The position numbers and the translations under genes are program-made. Source: Thiodiazotropha sp040507035 (GTDB taxonomy: Bacteria > Pseudomonadota > Gammaproteobacteria > Chromatiales > Chromatiaceae). Taken from it: a DNA stretch of 64,000 bases. The stretch lies in contig JBEVVR010000028.1 in the NCBI GenBank assembly GCA_040507035.1, positions 23,657-87,656 of the forward strand, written 5' to 3'. Positions 25,391 to 33,981 of the stretch are shown here, in pieces. Each line of letters begins with the position of its first letter. The first letter of the stretch is position 1. The notes under the pieces are model-generated. The model was given only the letters and a program-made list of their open reading frames with translations, was not told the DNA's origin and made no database searches.

Positions 25391-25443
25391 TCATTCCCCG
25401 CCTGCTATAATCCGGCCTGCTTACAAATTCAGGATATCCCTAG

Positions 25444-26841
25444 ATGAGCGACAGTCACGCGCCCACAAAACCCTGGTCAGGCCGCTTCAATGAGCCCACC
25501 GACGCCTTTGTCGAGGCATTCACCGCCTCCGTCGGCTTTGACCAGCGACTTTACCAATATGACATCCAAGGCTCCATCGCCCATGCCACCATGCTGGCCC
25601 GCCAGGGCATTCTCAGCGACGCCGAGCGTGATGCCATCCTGCAGGGGCTGGAGCAGATCCGCAAACGCATCGAGGAGGGGGACTTCTCCTGGTCGGTCTC
25701 CCTTGAGGATGTGCATATGAATGTCGAATCCGCTCTCACCGAGGCTATCGGCGATGCGGGCAAAAAACTTCACACCGGGCGCTCCCGCAACGACCAGGTG
25801 GCCACCGACATCAGGCTCTGGCTGCGCCACGAGATCGAACAGATCCGCAATGCCATCCTGCGCCTGCAGACCGCCCTGCTCGACAAGGCGGCACTGGAGG
25901 TGGAGACCATTCTACCAGGCTTCACCCACCTGCAGACGGCGCAACCGGTCTCTTTCGGTCACCACATGATGGCCTGGTTCGAGATGCTGGAGCGCGACCG
26001 GGAACGCCTCGCCGACTGCAACAAGCGGGTCAATGTGATGCCCCTGGGCGCCGCCGCCCTGGCCGGCACCACCTATCCCATCGATCGCCACCTCACCGCG
26101 GAGCTGCTGGGATTCTCACGGCCGGCGGAGAACTCCCTCGACGCCGTATCCGATCGGGATTTCGCCATCGAATTCAGCGCCGCCGCCAGCATTCTGATGA
26201 TGCACCTCTCCCGCTTCTCCGAAGAGCTGATCATCTGGTCCTCCGCCCAGTTCGGCTTTATCGAGCTCGCCGACAGCTTCTGCACCGGCTCCTCGATCAT
26301 GCCACAGAAGAAGAACCCGGACGTACCTGAGCTGGTGCGCGGCAAGAGCGGCCGCATATTCGGCCACCTGATCGGCCTGCTGACCCTGATGAAGAGCCAG
26401 CCTTTGGCCTATAACAAGGACAACCAGGAGGACAAGGAGCCGCTGTTCGACACCGTGGACAACCTCAAGGGATCGCTGAAGGTTTTCGCCGATATGATCC
26501 CCGCCATCAGCTGTCGCAAGGAGGCGATGCGCCAAGCGGTAATGCAGGGTTTCGCCACCGCCACCGACCTCGCCGACTACCTGGTGCGCAAGGGGATTGC
26601 CTTTCGCGACGCCCATGAAGTGGTGGGCAAGGCGGTCGCCTTCGGGGTTGCCGAGGGGCGCGATCTGTCGCAGATGAGCTTGGCGGAGCTGCAGCAATTC
26701 AGCGCTGAGATCGAAGAGGAGGTATTTGACATACTCACCCTCGAGGGCTCCCTTGCCGCCCGTGACCATATCGGTGGTACAGCGCCTGATCAGGTGAGAA
26801 GCGCCATTGCCCGGGCCAGGGAGCGGCTCGGTCTTTCGTAA
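25444..26841 (+). CDS. argH: argininosuccinate lyase
   Basis: ArgH cleaves argininosuccinate to arginine and fumarate, the last step of arginine synthesis. The 465 residues match the family. The signature GSSIMPQKKNPD (flexible active-site loop with its Ser and Lys) is intact, as are LHTGRSRNDQ and the HTHLQ-like TGFTHLQTAQPVS region. A TATAAT (25406-25411) in the 53-base gap to the divergent algZ is a candidate -10; no clear -35. A VOC protein gene begins five bases after the stop. Confidence 0.98.
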   Translation: MSDSHAPTKPWSGRFNEPTDAFVEAFTASVGFDQRLYQYDIQGSIAHATMLARQGILSDAERDAILQGLEQIRKRIEEGDFSWSVSLEDVHMNVESALTEAIGDAGKKLHTGRSRNDQVATDIRLWLRHEIEQIRNAILRLQTALLDKAALEVETILPGFTHLQTAQPVSFGHHMMAWFEMLERDRERLADCNKRVNVMPLGAAALAGTTYPIDRHLTAELLGFSRPAENSLDAVSDRDFAIEFSAAASILMMHLSRFSEELIIWSSAQFGFIELADSFCTGSSIMPQKKNPDVPELVRGKSGRIFGHLIGLLTLMKSQPLAYNKDNQEDKEPLFDTVDNLKGSLKVFADMIPAISCRKEAMRQAVMQGFATATDLADYLVRKGIAFRDAHEVVGKAVAFGVAEGRDLSQMSLAELQQFSAEIEEEVFDILTLEGSLAARDHIGGTAPDQVRSAIARARERLGLS

Positions 26842-26845
26842 CACA

Positions 26846-27208
26846 ATGATCGAACTCCACCATGTCAGTCTGCTTGTCGCCGACACCGGACGCTCCCTCG
26901 CCTTCTATCATGACCTGCTGGGTTTGGAAATCGACCCTTTGCGACCCGACCTGGGATTCCCCGGGGCTTGGCTGAAGGTGGGGGAACAACAGATTCATCT
27001 GCTGGAACTGCACAATCCGGACGCCATGGCTGAGCGTCCGCTGCATGGCGGGCGCGATCGTCACACCGCCTTCGTGGTGGACGATCTTGATGCCATACGC
27101 GGCAAACTTGAGCGAGCGGGTATCGATTACACCCTCAGTCGCTCGGGACGACAGGCGTTGTTTTGCCGGGACCCGGATCAGAACACCATTGAGCTGATTG
27201 GCGAATAG
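26846..27208 (+). CDS. VOC superfamily (glyoxalase-fold) protein
   Basis: A 120-residue single vicinal-oxygen-chelate domain: starts MIELHHVSLLVAD, metal-ligand His near the N-terminus, FYHDLLGLEI, and closing FCRDPDQNTIELIGE with the second metal Glu. Such proteins are lyases, dioxygenases or ligand binders; the substrate is unknown. I chose the ATG at 26846, five bases after argH, because it gives the canonical VOC start; an in-frame ATG-less extension back to 26807 would overlap argH. It converges with the next gene (22-base gap). Confidence 0.85.
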   Translation: MIELHHVSLLVADTGRSLAFYHDLLGLEIDPLRPDLGFPGAWLKVGEQQIHLLELHNPDAMAERPLHGGRDRHTAFVVDDLDAIRGKLERAGIDYTLSRSGRQALFCRDPDQNTIELIGE

Positions 27209-27230
27209 TTGAAAGCAGCACGAACCCCAC

Positions 27231-27539
27231 TTATACCGGATAGGCTTGCATCATGAAGATCAACGCGAGATAGGTCAGCACCAATGCGGCAAGCCCTGCA
27301 TAGAGCATCTTTCCTGGATAGGAAGCCCTCTCCCAGTTACGTGCGCAGTAGACAACGCTGAACAGGGGAATGAGCAACACGCCGACCCCCCACCAGACGC
27401 TCTGCCCAAAGGCATAGATGATGGCAAACAGATTACCGACGAAAATCAGGGTTGCCGCCAGGCTAACCACCAATATTACCAGCATCATCATATATTCATG
27501 ATGACTTAACCAAGTGAGCAGCCCGTGAATTCCCAACAT
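27231..27539 (-). CDS. small hydrophobic membrane protein
   Basis: A 102-residue protein that is mostly membrane helices (about 15-40, 46-64 and 78-100) separated by the short polar loop RNWERASYPGK. No family recognised. The bases 27540-27783 upstream (244) hold no gene I can support. Convergent with the VOC gene. Confidence 0.6.
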   Translation of the reverse strand: MLGIHGLLTWLSHHEYMMMLVILVVSLAATLIFVGNLFAIIYAFGQSVWWGVGVLLIPLFSVVYCARNWERASYPGKMLYAGLAALVLTYLALIFMMQAYPV

Positions 27540-27783
27540 CCCAATTCCTAAAGAGTAAGAGCCATCGCCAAACAGCAGGTTGATTCCTCTGTCACCACTA
27601 TGGGTTGAGGAACCAATGTTGAGCCAATTGTCTCACAGATTGGAGGCAGATGGGCTGACAATGATGGTAACGGCAGGGTGAAAAATGGAAAGCCGCGTGG
27701 TATCACAGGTTTGAGATGAGACCCGGACAACCTAGACCGTTATAGCGCTAAACTGTCTTCGCCTTTACTCGACAGACACCACC

Positions 27784-28737
27784 ATGGAACAGGCCGCCTA
27801 TATACAACACAAAGCCAAGAATGCCCTGCAGTCACTGATCCTGGTCACCAGCCTGGGCGGCCTCAGTGCCTGGCTGGCATGGTTTCTCGGCGGTCTCCCC
27901 CTGGCCATTGCAACCGCGATCATGATTCTGATCTCCTATCTGATGAATCCGGTCGCTTCACCTGAATGGGCAATGCGCCTGTTTCGCGCCCGTCGACTCC
28001 TACCCGAAGAGGCACCGGCCCTCTATCAACTAATAGCCCAGCTCAGCGCACGCGCAGGACTGGAGACCGTGCCCACACTCTACTATTTGCCCTCTGATGT
28101 GATGAACGCATTCACCACCGGCACAAGAAACAGCTCGGCTATAGCCCTGTCCGATGGCCTGCTGCGTCGTATGGCGTGGCGGGAGCTGGCCGGGGTCATC
28201 GCTCATGAACTGATGCATGTGGTCAACCAGGATACGCGACTGATGGCGTTTGCCGATCTCAGCAGTCGAATTACCGGTTTTCTCTCCCTAATCGGACTGA
28301 TGTTACTGCTGATCAATCTACCGCTGATGCTGTTGGGTGAAGCAACCCTCCCCTGGTTCCCCATCCTGTTGATGCTCATCGCGCCGACCTTGAGCGCCCT
28401 GGCGCAGCTCGCCCTGTCGCGGAGCCGGGAATACGAGGCCGACCTGGGAGCGGCCAAGCTGACCGGGGACCCAATCGGATTGGCATCCGCTCTGAATAGA
28501 CTCGAACCCCCCAGACACCGCTTGCTGGAACGGCTGCTGCATCCCGGCCCACGCATCCCCGACCCCTCGCTGTTGCGAACCCATCCGCCCACTGCAGAGC
28601 GGGTGGAACGGCTGATGGCACTCACAGAATTCGACACCTCTGGCATGCGTGAGTTTGTTTCGCCAAGGAATATGGGTAATCTGCTCGCACACAATCCCTA
28701 TCGGCCCCGTTGGCACCGTAACGGCATGTGGTATTGA
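27784..28737 (+). CDS. M48 family membrane zinc metalloprotease (HtpX-like)
   Basis: A 317-residue inner-membrane protease. Two N-terminal membrane helices (about 17-38 and 40-55) precede the zinc site HELMH (His141, Glu142, His145), two more helices follow (about 163-200), then a third zinc-ligand Glu in YEADLGAAKLTG. The C-terminal THPPTAERVERLMAL is typical of HtpX-like M48B enzymes. HtpX degrades damaged membrane proteins; this copy stands outside a known stress operon. ATG start. Confidence 0.92.
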   Translation: MEQAAYIQHKAKNALQSLILVTSLGGLSAWLAWFLGGLPLAIATAIMILISYLMNPVASPEWAMRLFRARRLLPEEAPALYQLIAQLSARAGLETVPTLYYLPSDVMNAFTTGTRNSSAIALSDGLLRRMAWRELAGVIAHELMHVVNQDTRLMAFADLSSRITGFLSLIGLMLLLINLPLMLLGEATLPWFPILLMLIAPTLSALAQLALSRSREYEADLGAAKLTGDPIGLASALNRLEPPRHRLLERLLHPGPRIPDPSLLRTHPPTAERVERLMALTEFDTSGMREFVSPRNMGNLLAHNPYRPRWHRNGMWY

Positions 28738-28782
28738 TGCCACTTATGGCCAGCCAATTCAACATGAGAACGATTGAATAGC

Positions 28783-29142
28783 ATGCCTAAAGATAGCCTG
28801 GAAAACCTCAACCGCCGCTTAAAGAGATTCGCCCAAACACGAGACTGGGAACAGTTCCATACCCCGAAAAACCTCACCATGGCGATGATCGCCGAGTGTG
28901 CGGAACTGGTGGAGCATTTCCAATGGCTGAGCGCAGAAGAGAGCATGAATCTTAGCCCGGAAAAACAGGATGCGGTCGCCCTGGAGATGGCGGATATCCT
29001 GATCTACCTGATCCGGTGTGCGGAACGTCTGGATGTCGACCTGATCGATGCGGTTGAACGCAAAATCGCCATCAACGAGGCCCGCTATCCGACTGAGAAG
29101 GTCTTTGGCGATGCCCGCCGCGCCTCGGAATATGACGAATAG
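28783..29142 (+). CDS. MazG-like nucleotide pyrophosphohydrolase
   Basis: A 119-residue all-alpha NTP pyrophosphatase of the DCTPP1/MazG-like type, which hydrolyses non-canonical or excess nucleoside triphosphates. The magnesium site is complete: Glu38, Glu41 (AECAELVEHFQW) and Glu68, Asp71 (EMADILIYL). The substrate-binding Trp is in FQWLS. ATG at 28783 is preferred over an in-frame TTG at 28774. It lies 45 bases after the M48 gene on the same strand. Confidence 0.9.
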   Translation: MPKDSLENLNRRLKRFAQTRDWEQFHTPKNLTMAMIAECAELVEHFQWLSAEESMNLSPEKQDAVALEMADILIYLIRCAERLDVDLIDAVERKIAINEARYPTEKVFGDARRASEYDE

Positions 29143-29204
29143 CGGGAATTCCAGTCGCCTATCCCTTCCCTTGCCATCTCTTTCCCCATACTTTGAAGGG
29201 TGGA

Positions 29205-29221
29205 GTCTCAAGGTCTGAGAC
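29205..29221. other. small inverted repeat before rubredoxin
   Basis: GTCTCA (29205-29210) and TGAGAC (29216-29221) around a five-base loop, in the spacer between the pyrophosphohydrolase and rubredoxin genes. Could be an operator or a weak terminator of the upstream gene. Confidence 0.25.
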
Positions 29222-29274
29222 GCTATCTTAATGAAAAACCATTGACTTAACTCAGGTATGGATTGGGAGATGAG

Positions 29275-29445
29275 ATGAAGAAGTTTCAATGTATAGTCTG
29301 TGGATTTGTCTATGACGAGGCCAAAGGCCTGCCCGAAGAGGGTATAGCCGCCGGCACACGCTGGGGGGATGTCCCGGAAGATTGGGAGTGCCCCGAATGT
29401 GGGGTCAGCAAATCTGATTTCGAAATGGTCGAATTAGTGGCCTGA
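29275..29445 (+). CDS. rubredoxin
   Basis: A 56-residue rubredoxin, an Fe(SCys)4 one-electron carrier. The ligands are Cys6, Cys9, Cys39 and Cys42, with the diagnostic FVYDEAKG and WGDVPEDWECPECG. GGGAGA lies four bases before the ATG at 29275, which I prefer over the TTG at 29263. Electron partners are not evident here; candidates such as a rubrerythrin or an alkane hydroxylase are not in the window. Confidence 0.95.
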   Translation: MKKFQCIVCGFVYDEAKGLPEEGIAAGTRWGDVPEDWECPECGVSKSDFEMVELVA

Positions 29446-29849
29446 TTGGCATTGTTCATTTGCCGCTATGGATACTCGGGCTCTCTCCGGGAAAGCTTGC
29501 AATAAGCCTGTCGCAGACCTTGACAAATGGGAAGACCCAAAGCGTTTGATTTTTCTGGATTACACCCCGACCTAAGCTGATTATTCCTGCCCTGTCACGG
29601 CCAGTCAGTGGCAATAGCGCTACATGGGCTTGCTTGGCTCAAGCTACAATAATTAGGAACTTTCGTTGTATGAAACGAGCTTGGTCAAGGAGATCCAGGC
29701 TACCGTTGGACAACACCTGTGGTCTGATCGTCAATTATTTCACCGCAAAGCCTACATTCTTCTGTCAATCTGCCGATAGAGAAGTCTGAACCAGATAACA
29801 ATCGCCCACCTAAGGAGTGGGATTACAGTCATTTTTGAGGAAAGTACTT
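29446..29849. other. 404-base intergenic region before pilU
   Basis: No supported gene. A 35-codon ATG frame at 29468-29575 has no recognisable features. TACAAT at about 29645 resembles a -10 element but lacks a good -35. Most of the stretch probably serves as the pilU promoter/leader. I found no tRNA or riboswitch. Confidence 0.4.
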
Positions 29850-30959
29850 ATGGACATCGTGCCCTATCTCAAGCTGATGGTGCAAAAAAACGGCTCAGAC
29901 CTCTTTTTCAGCACTGGTGCCGCTCCACATCTCAAGACTGAGGGAGAGACACGCCCCATCGGGACCTCCCCGATGCAGCCCAATCAGGTCAGAAAGCTGG
30001 CATACGGCATCATGAATGATGATCAGATCAAGGAGTATGAGGCCACCTACGAGTGTAATCTGGCGATATCGGTCAACCAGCTGGGCCGGTTCCGTGTCAA
30101 CGTCTACAAGCAGCGGGGCGATGCAGCGATGGTCATTCGCTATATCAAGGGAGTGATCCCACCCGTGGAAAAACTCAACCTGCCGATCCTTCTCAAGGAT
30201 CTGATCATGGAACCCCGCGGATTGATCCTGGTTGTCGGTGCCACCGGTTCGGGTAAATCGACCACCCTGGCAGCGATGATAGAGCACCGGAACCAGAACC
30301 AAACCGGGCATATCCTCACCATCGAGGACCCGATCGAGTACCTCTATACCCATAAAAAGTCTGTCGTCGACCAGCGTGAGGTCGGGCTCGATACGCTCTC
30401 TTATGAAAACGCCCTGAAGAACGCCATGCGTGAAGCTCCGGATGTTATCCAGATCGGTGAGGTACGCGAAATGCGTACCATGCAGCACGCCATCGCCTAT
30501 GCGGAAACCGGTCATCTAGCGCTCTCGACCCTGCACGCCAACAATGCCAACCAGGCACTCGATCGTATTATCAACTTCTTCCCGGACACCGCCCATCACC
30601 AGCTCTTCATGGATCTCTCCCTCAATCTCAAGGCAGTCATATCCCAACGCCTGGTGAAGGGAGTCAACGGTCAGCGCCTGCCGGCGGTGGAGATCATGCT
30701 GCTGACGACCTATATCTCCGAATTGATACAGAAAGGTGATATCCACGGTATCAAAGAGGTCATGGAGCAGGGGACCGAACGCGGCATGCAGACCTTTGAC
30801 CAATCCCTCTATAAACTCTACAAAGAGGGCAAGATCTCCATGGAAGAGGCGCTCTCCCATGCCGATTCACGCAACAACCTGTCGTTGAAGATTCGTCTCT
30901 CCGACACCGAGGGCGTCGAGGCTCCTGGAGGCCTTGGGGTTGCGGAGGATCATTTCTGA
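29850..30959 (+). CDS. pilU: PilU-type type IV pilus retraction ATPase
   Basis: A 369-residue PilT/PilU family hexameric ATPase that powers pilus retraction. The N-terminal MDIVPYLKLMVQKNGSDL resembles PilU more than PilT. Walker A GATGSGKST is near 129-137, followed by the Asp box (ILTIEDPIEYL) and the His box (TGHLALSTLHANNA), with AIRMREAPD-like AMREAPDVIQIGEVR. The ATG at 29850 has GAGG nine bases upstream; an earlier in-frame codon at 29817 is unlikely. pilT is not adjacent. The pilMNOPQ operon lies 28 kb away in this window, so both belong to one twitching/uptake system. Confidence 0.9.
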   Translation: MDIVPYLKLMVQKNGSDLFFSTGAAPHLKTEGETRPIGTSPMQPNQVRKLAYGIMNDDQIKEYEATYECNLAISVNQLGRFRVNVYKQRGDAAMVIRYIKGVIPPVEKLNLPILLKDLIMEPRGLILVVGATGSGKSTTLAAMIEHRNQNQTGHILTIEDPIEYLYTHKKSVVDQREVGLDTLSYENALKNAMREAPDVIQIGEVREMRTMQHAIAYAETGHLALSTLHANNANQALDRIINFFPDTAHHQLFMDLSLNLKAVISQRLVKGVNGQRLPAVEIMLLTTYISELIQKGDIHGIKEVMEQGTERGMQTFDQSLYKLYKEGKISMEEALSHADSRNNLSLKIRLSDTEGVEAPGGLGVAEDHF

Positions 30960-31001
30960 CCTTCACCACCGGACTCTATCCAACCTTTGTTTCAAAACCA
31001 A

Positions 31002-31029
31002 CAGACGACCGCGCTTTCGCGGTCGTCTG
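31002..31029 (+). terminator. strong hairpin after pilU
   Basis: CAGACGACCGCG (31002-31013), loop CTTT, and its exact complement CGCGGTCGTCTG (31018-31029): a perfect 12-base-pair stem 42 bases past the pilU stop. The U tract is poor, but the stem strength makes a terminator likely. Confidence 0.65.
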
Positions 31030-31241
31030 CGTCACATAGCTCTCTGGCTTTCCACTACTTGCCCAACCGGGCCTATTGATCACAAACCCAACATCCTTTT
31101 ACCCCCGACATAATCTCCGCGGCTCCAGGCTTATCATCCTTCAGCAGAAATCAGTAAAATAGAGCGCATTTCGCATCAGCCAAAGCATCGAACAATAATC
31201 CTCAAGAGGACCGGTGAATCACCGGAGAATGGTAAAAACGC

Positions 31242-32126
31242 ATGCAGTCAGGGCTATTCCCGCAGATTATACAAGTGACATTGCCGGTGTTCGGTATCGC
31301 CGCAATTGGCTACCTCTACGGCCGTCTTTGCGGTTCCGACATCCTCTCGGTCAACCGCATCAATATGAATCTATTCGTACCTGCCCTGCTGTTTTACGTC
31401 CTCTCCGAAAAGATCCCCGACAGCCATGACTGGATTACCATCGCCTGGGGCGCAGCAGTGATCATCCTTATCTCCGGTGTCGTCTCCTGGCCGGCAACCC
31501 ATCTACTGAAAATGCGTCCAAGGGTGTTGCTACCCTCCATGATGTTCAGTAATGCGGGGAATCTTGGCCTTCCCCTTGCAGCGTTAGCCTTCGGCGAAGA
31601 GCTGCTACCCCTTGCAGTGGTAGCCTTTGTGGTCTCCACAAGTCTCCACTTCAGTCTTGGAATCTGGATCGTCAGCGGTAGAGTCCATGCTGCCGAGCTG
31701 CTTAAAAATCCGGTGTTCCTTGCCACATTTGCTGGTGTGTTAGCCTATGCCTTCGACTGGCATACCCCGGAGATCGTAAAGCCGGGCCTGGTGATGCTCT
31801 CTGAGGTTGCCATTCCATTGATGCTGGTTTCACTTGGCATTCGACTGATCCATATTGAACCGCGCTTTTGGAAAGCCGGAATGGCGGGCGCCTTGCTATG
31901 TCCGCTGAGTGGCCTGATTGGCGCCTGGCTGGCCATCAGCTGGCTGCAGCCGGACCAGGAGATGCGCAACATCCTGCTGCTGTTCAGTATTCTTCCACCC
32001 GCGGTGATGAACTACATGCTTGCCGAGAGCTTCCAGCAGTCACCACAAAAGGTCGCCGCAATCGTTGCCTTCGGCAATCTTGGTAGCCTCATCGTAGTTC
32101 CGCTTGCCCTGGCATTCATCTTGTGA
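31242..32126 (+). CDS. AEC family transporter (auxin efflux carrier type permease)
   Basis: A 294-residue protein with about ten predicted membrane helices and the AEC layout: an N-terminal five-helix bundle with the SNAGNLGLPLA loop, and a second bundle with MLSEVAIPLMLVSLGIRL and ILPPAVMNYMLAE. The transported compound (malonate, malate and bile acids are known for relatives) cannot be told. The gene stands alone after the pilU hairpin. The ribosome site is weak. Confidence 0.9.
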   Translation: MQSGLFPQIIQVTLPVFGIAAIGYLYGRLCGSDILSVNRINMNLFVPALLFYVLSEKIPDSHDWITIAWGAAVIILISGVVSWPATHLLKMRPRVLLPSMMFSNAGNLGLPLAALAFGEELLPLAVVAFVVSTSLHFSLGIWIVSGRVHAAELLKNPVFLATFAGVLAYAFDWHTPEIVKPGLVMLSEVAIPLMLVSLGIRLIHIEPRFWKAGMAGALLCPLSGLIGAWLAISWLQPDQEMRNILLLFSILPPAVMNYMLAESFQQSPQKVAAIVAFGNLGSLIVVPLALAFIL

Positions 32127-32140
32127 ACCTGGAGAAAATT

Positions 32141-32150
32141 CCCCTAGGGG
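32141..32150. other. 10-base palindrome CCCCTAGGGG
   Basis: A perfect palindrome between the AEC gene and the small hypothetical gene, 15 bases past the AEC stop. Possible protein site; no stem loop is possible without a loop. Confidence 0.2.
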
Positions 32151-32229
32151 TCAGAGGCATTTTTCGGATAGTATGGTGGTAATCGATATGAAAAATTGTG
32201 TGCAATAACTTTTTACGCACGGAATAGAT

Positions 32230-32454
32230 ATGAAAGACAAGTTCATGGTGCTCCCTAGCTCCCGTTTTGAGGAGATCAAGCTGGTCAAAGTCCCGAAGGA
32301 TTTCGACACCAACGAGGCATACCGCTTCGCAACAGGGATCATTGCCCAGGCGGAAGAGACAAATCGCGACTATCGCTGGGAAGATATAGCCGAAGCCCTT
32401 GAAGCACGGGGTTTCGAGCCTGTTGAGGCTATGATCGGGCCCGCCCTGGACTAA
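32230..32454 (+). CDS. small conserved-looking hypothetical protein
   Basis: A 74-residue acidic soluble protein without signal peptide or membrane segment. The middle reads EAYRFATGIIAQAEE and the C-terminal half WEDIAEALEARGFEPVEAMIGP is a compact helical pattern, so this looks like a real small gene. GGA lies six bases before ATG. It converges with the ATPase gene. No family recognised. Confidence 0.6.
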   Translation: MKDKFMVLPSSRFEEIKLVKVPKDFDTNEAYRFATGIIAQAEETNRDYRWEDIAEALEARGFEPVEAMIGPALD

Positions 32455-32493
32455 CTGTGACAATCTTGAGCTGAAACAGTGATTCTCAGCGAC

Positions 32494-33582
32494 TCAATCC
32501 AGGTCCTCGTACTCATCCAGGTCCATCTGTAACAGAATTGCCTTGCGCAGCAGCTTCTGTTCGTTTCTCAGTGTCTTCTTCAGGCTGCTGATCTCCTTTT
32601 CAAGGTCCTGGATTCGAAACACCAATTCGTCCGCATGGGCCACTGTCTGTGGGGATGCTTGGGGCGCTGTCGCCTGATTGCCGGTAACCCCGCTAGCCGT
32701 TGAATGTATGGGTGAAACCGAAGCCAGTTGTGGTGACTCATCCGGTTTCTCGGCCGCCGGGTGATCGAAGCTGACCTCCTGTTCCAGCTCCTGCATCACT
32801 GAGAGCACCGCGTCCTTCTCCAGGGTATGGAGCTCTTCCAGGCAACCATAGAGCATCATTCTGTCGCACATCGCATTGATCCGGCGCGGCACCCCACCGG
32901 TAAACTCGAAGATCATAGGAAAGACCCCCTCGGCAAACTGTGGGTCCTCTTTCCAGCCAACCAGCTGCAAGCGATGCAATATGTACTTTTCCGTCTCCTC
33001 GGCGCTCAATGGATCGAGGTGATAGGAGGCGATGATGCGCTGCCGAACCTGCTCCATACCCGGGCTCTGCAGAGTACGTTTGAACTCTTCCTGCCCAAGC
33101 AGAAAGGTCTGCACCAGGGCCTTGTTGTTGACCTGAAAGTTGGAGAGCATGCGCAACTCCTCAACAGACCTGGGAGGAAGATTCTGCGCCTCGTCCACCA
33201 CCAGCAGCATCTGTTTGCCTTCAGCATGACGCGCCCGGGCAATGGCTTCGAGATTATGTAAAAGGGTGGCTTTGTTGAGCCCTTCATGGGCGAGGCCGAA
33301 CGAGGCGCAAACCATTCGCAGCATATCGTCCGGATCGACTTGCGTGGTAACCAATTGAGCAGCCATGACATTCATATTGCTCAATTCGTCGAACAGGTTG
33401 CGCACCAAGGTTGTCTTGCCGGTACCTATACCCCCGGTGATAACAATAAAACCCTCGCCCTGCTCGAGGCCATAACGCAGATAGGCCATGGCCCGGTTGT
33501 GGCCCTTGCTGTTGAAGAAAAACTTGTGATCCGGCGTCAGCTGGAATGGTTTTCCGTCAAACTTGTAAAAATCGTCATACAT
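32494..33582 (-). CDS. XrtA/ExeA-type AAA ATPase
   Basis: A 362-residue cytoplasmic ATPase beginning MYDDFYKFDGKPFQLTPD, the start typical of the XrtA (PEP-CTERM) system-associated ATPases and of GspA/ExeA and MshM. Walker A GGIGTGKTT is at 50-58 and Walker B LLVVDEAQNL has Asp130-Glu131. The AAA lid ends near 270; a long linker and a terminal coiled coil (about 315-350) follow. In exosortase loci this ATPase sits with chain-length and tyrosine-kinase genes for exopolysaccharide, none of which is here. I chose the ATG at 33582 (AGAAGG nine bases upstream) over a TTG sixteen codons earlier. Confidence 0.85.
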   Translation of the reverse strand: MYDDFYKFDGKPFQLTPDHKFFFNSKGHNRAMAYLRYGLEQGEGFIVITGGIGTGKTTLVRNLFDELSNMNVMAAQLVTTQVDPDDMLRMVCASFGLAHEGLNKATLLHNLEAIARARHAEGKQMLLVVDEAQNLPPRSVEELRMLSNFQVNNKALVQTFLLGQEEFKRTLQSPGMEQVRQRIIASYHLDPLSAEETEKYILHRLQLVGWKEDPQFAEGVFPMIFEFTGGVPRRINAMCDRMMLYGCLEELHTLEKDAVLSVMQELEQEVSFDHPAAEKPDESPQLASVSPIHSTASGVTGNQATAPQASPQTVAHADELVFRIQDLEKEISSLKKTLRNEQKLLRKAILLQMDLDEYEDLD

Positions 33583-33651
33583 GTGGCTCTGCCTTCTCTG
33601 ATTTCGCCGCTTCCCTGCCGGTGTTGACAATCCGCCAAACAGATGAAAAAA

Positions 33652-33668
33652 ACCACACTTAGGGTGGT
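33652..33668. promoter_or_regulatory. imperfect palindrome A upstream of the ATPase gene
   Basis: ACCACACTTAGGGTGGT, dyad symmetry around the centre (ACCAC...GTGGT). A similar site B lies exactly 90 bases away. Confidence 0.35.
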
Positions 33669-33741
33669 ATTTCTACAATCCCTCAAGGAGTAATGCGCCT
33701 ACCCATTCATAACATTATGCTATGAATCCGCTATTTTGCCT

Positions 33742-33758
33742 ACCACTCTTAGAGTGTG
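33742..33758. promoter_or_regulatory. imperfect palindrome B, 90 bases from A
   Basis: ACCACTCTTAGAGTGTG shares the ACCACnCTTAGnGTG core with site A (13 of the first 15 positions identical). The 351-base divergent gap 33631-33981 holds both and no supported gene. Confidence 0.35.
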
Positions 33759-33855
33759 AATCCTGCACAAACCACACCTCAGAAGACCTGGTCAGAGCGC
33801 CGACAACGCCAACTACCGCCCCCCTCCCGCCCTGGCTGGAGGGAATAAAACCGAC

Positions 33856-33882
33856 AGTTGACCCAGATCCATCGGGTCAACT
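33856..33882. promoter_or_regulatory. inverted repeat upstream of peroxiredoxin
   Basis: AGTTGACCC (33856-33864) and GGGTCAACT (33874-33882), a perfect 9-base inverted repeat around a 9-base spacer, 100 bases before the peroxiredoxin start. Possible operator or mRNA hairpin. Confidence 0.35.
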
Positions 33883-33981
33883 ATCTTGCCCATATGTCCG
33901 AGAGGCGGTCACTGTGGCATACCCATAGACGCCGAGAACAGAGACAAAACGACCCATACAACAAAGTTGAGGAAAAAAACC

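Noticed and set aside
29817..29849. Upstream extension of pilU
   Set aside because: The ATG at 29850 has a GAGG site at the right distance and gives the canonical MDIxPYLKLM start, so the earlier codon is unlikely.
33722..33928. 68-codon plus-strand frame in the gap before peroxiredoxin
   Set aside because: Low-complexity Pro/Thr-rich translation, no ribosome site, and the region carries inverted repeats that better explain it as regulatory DNA.
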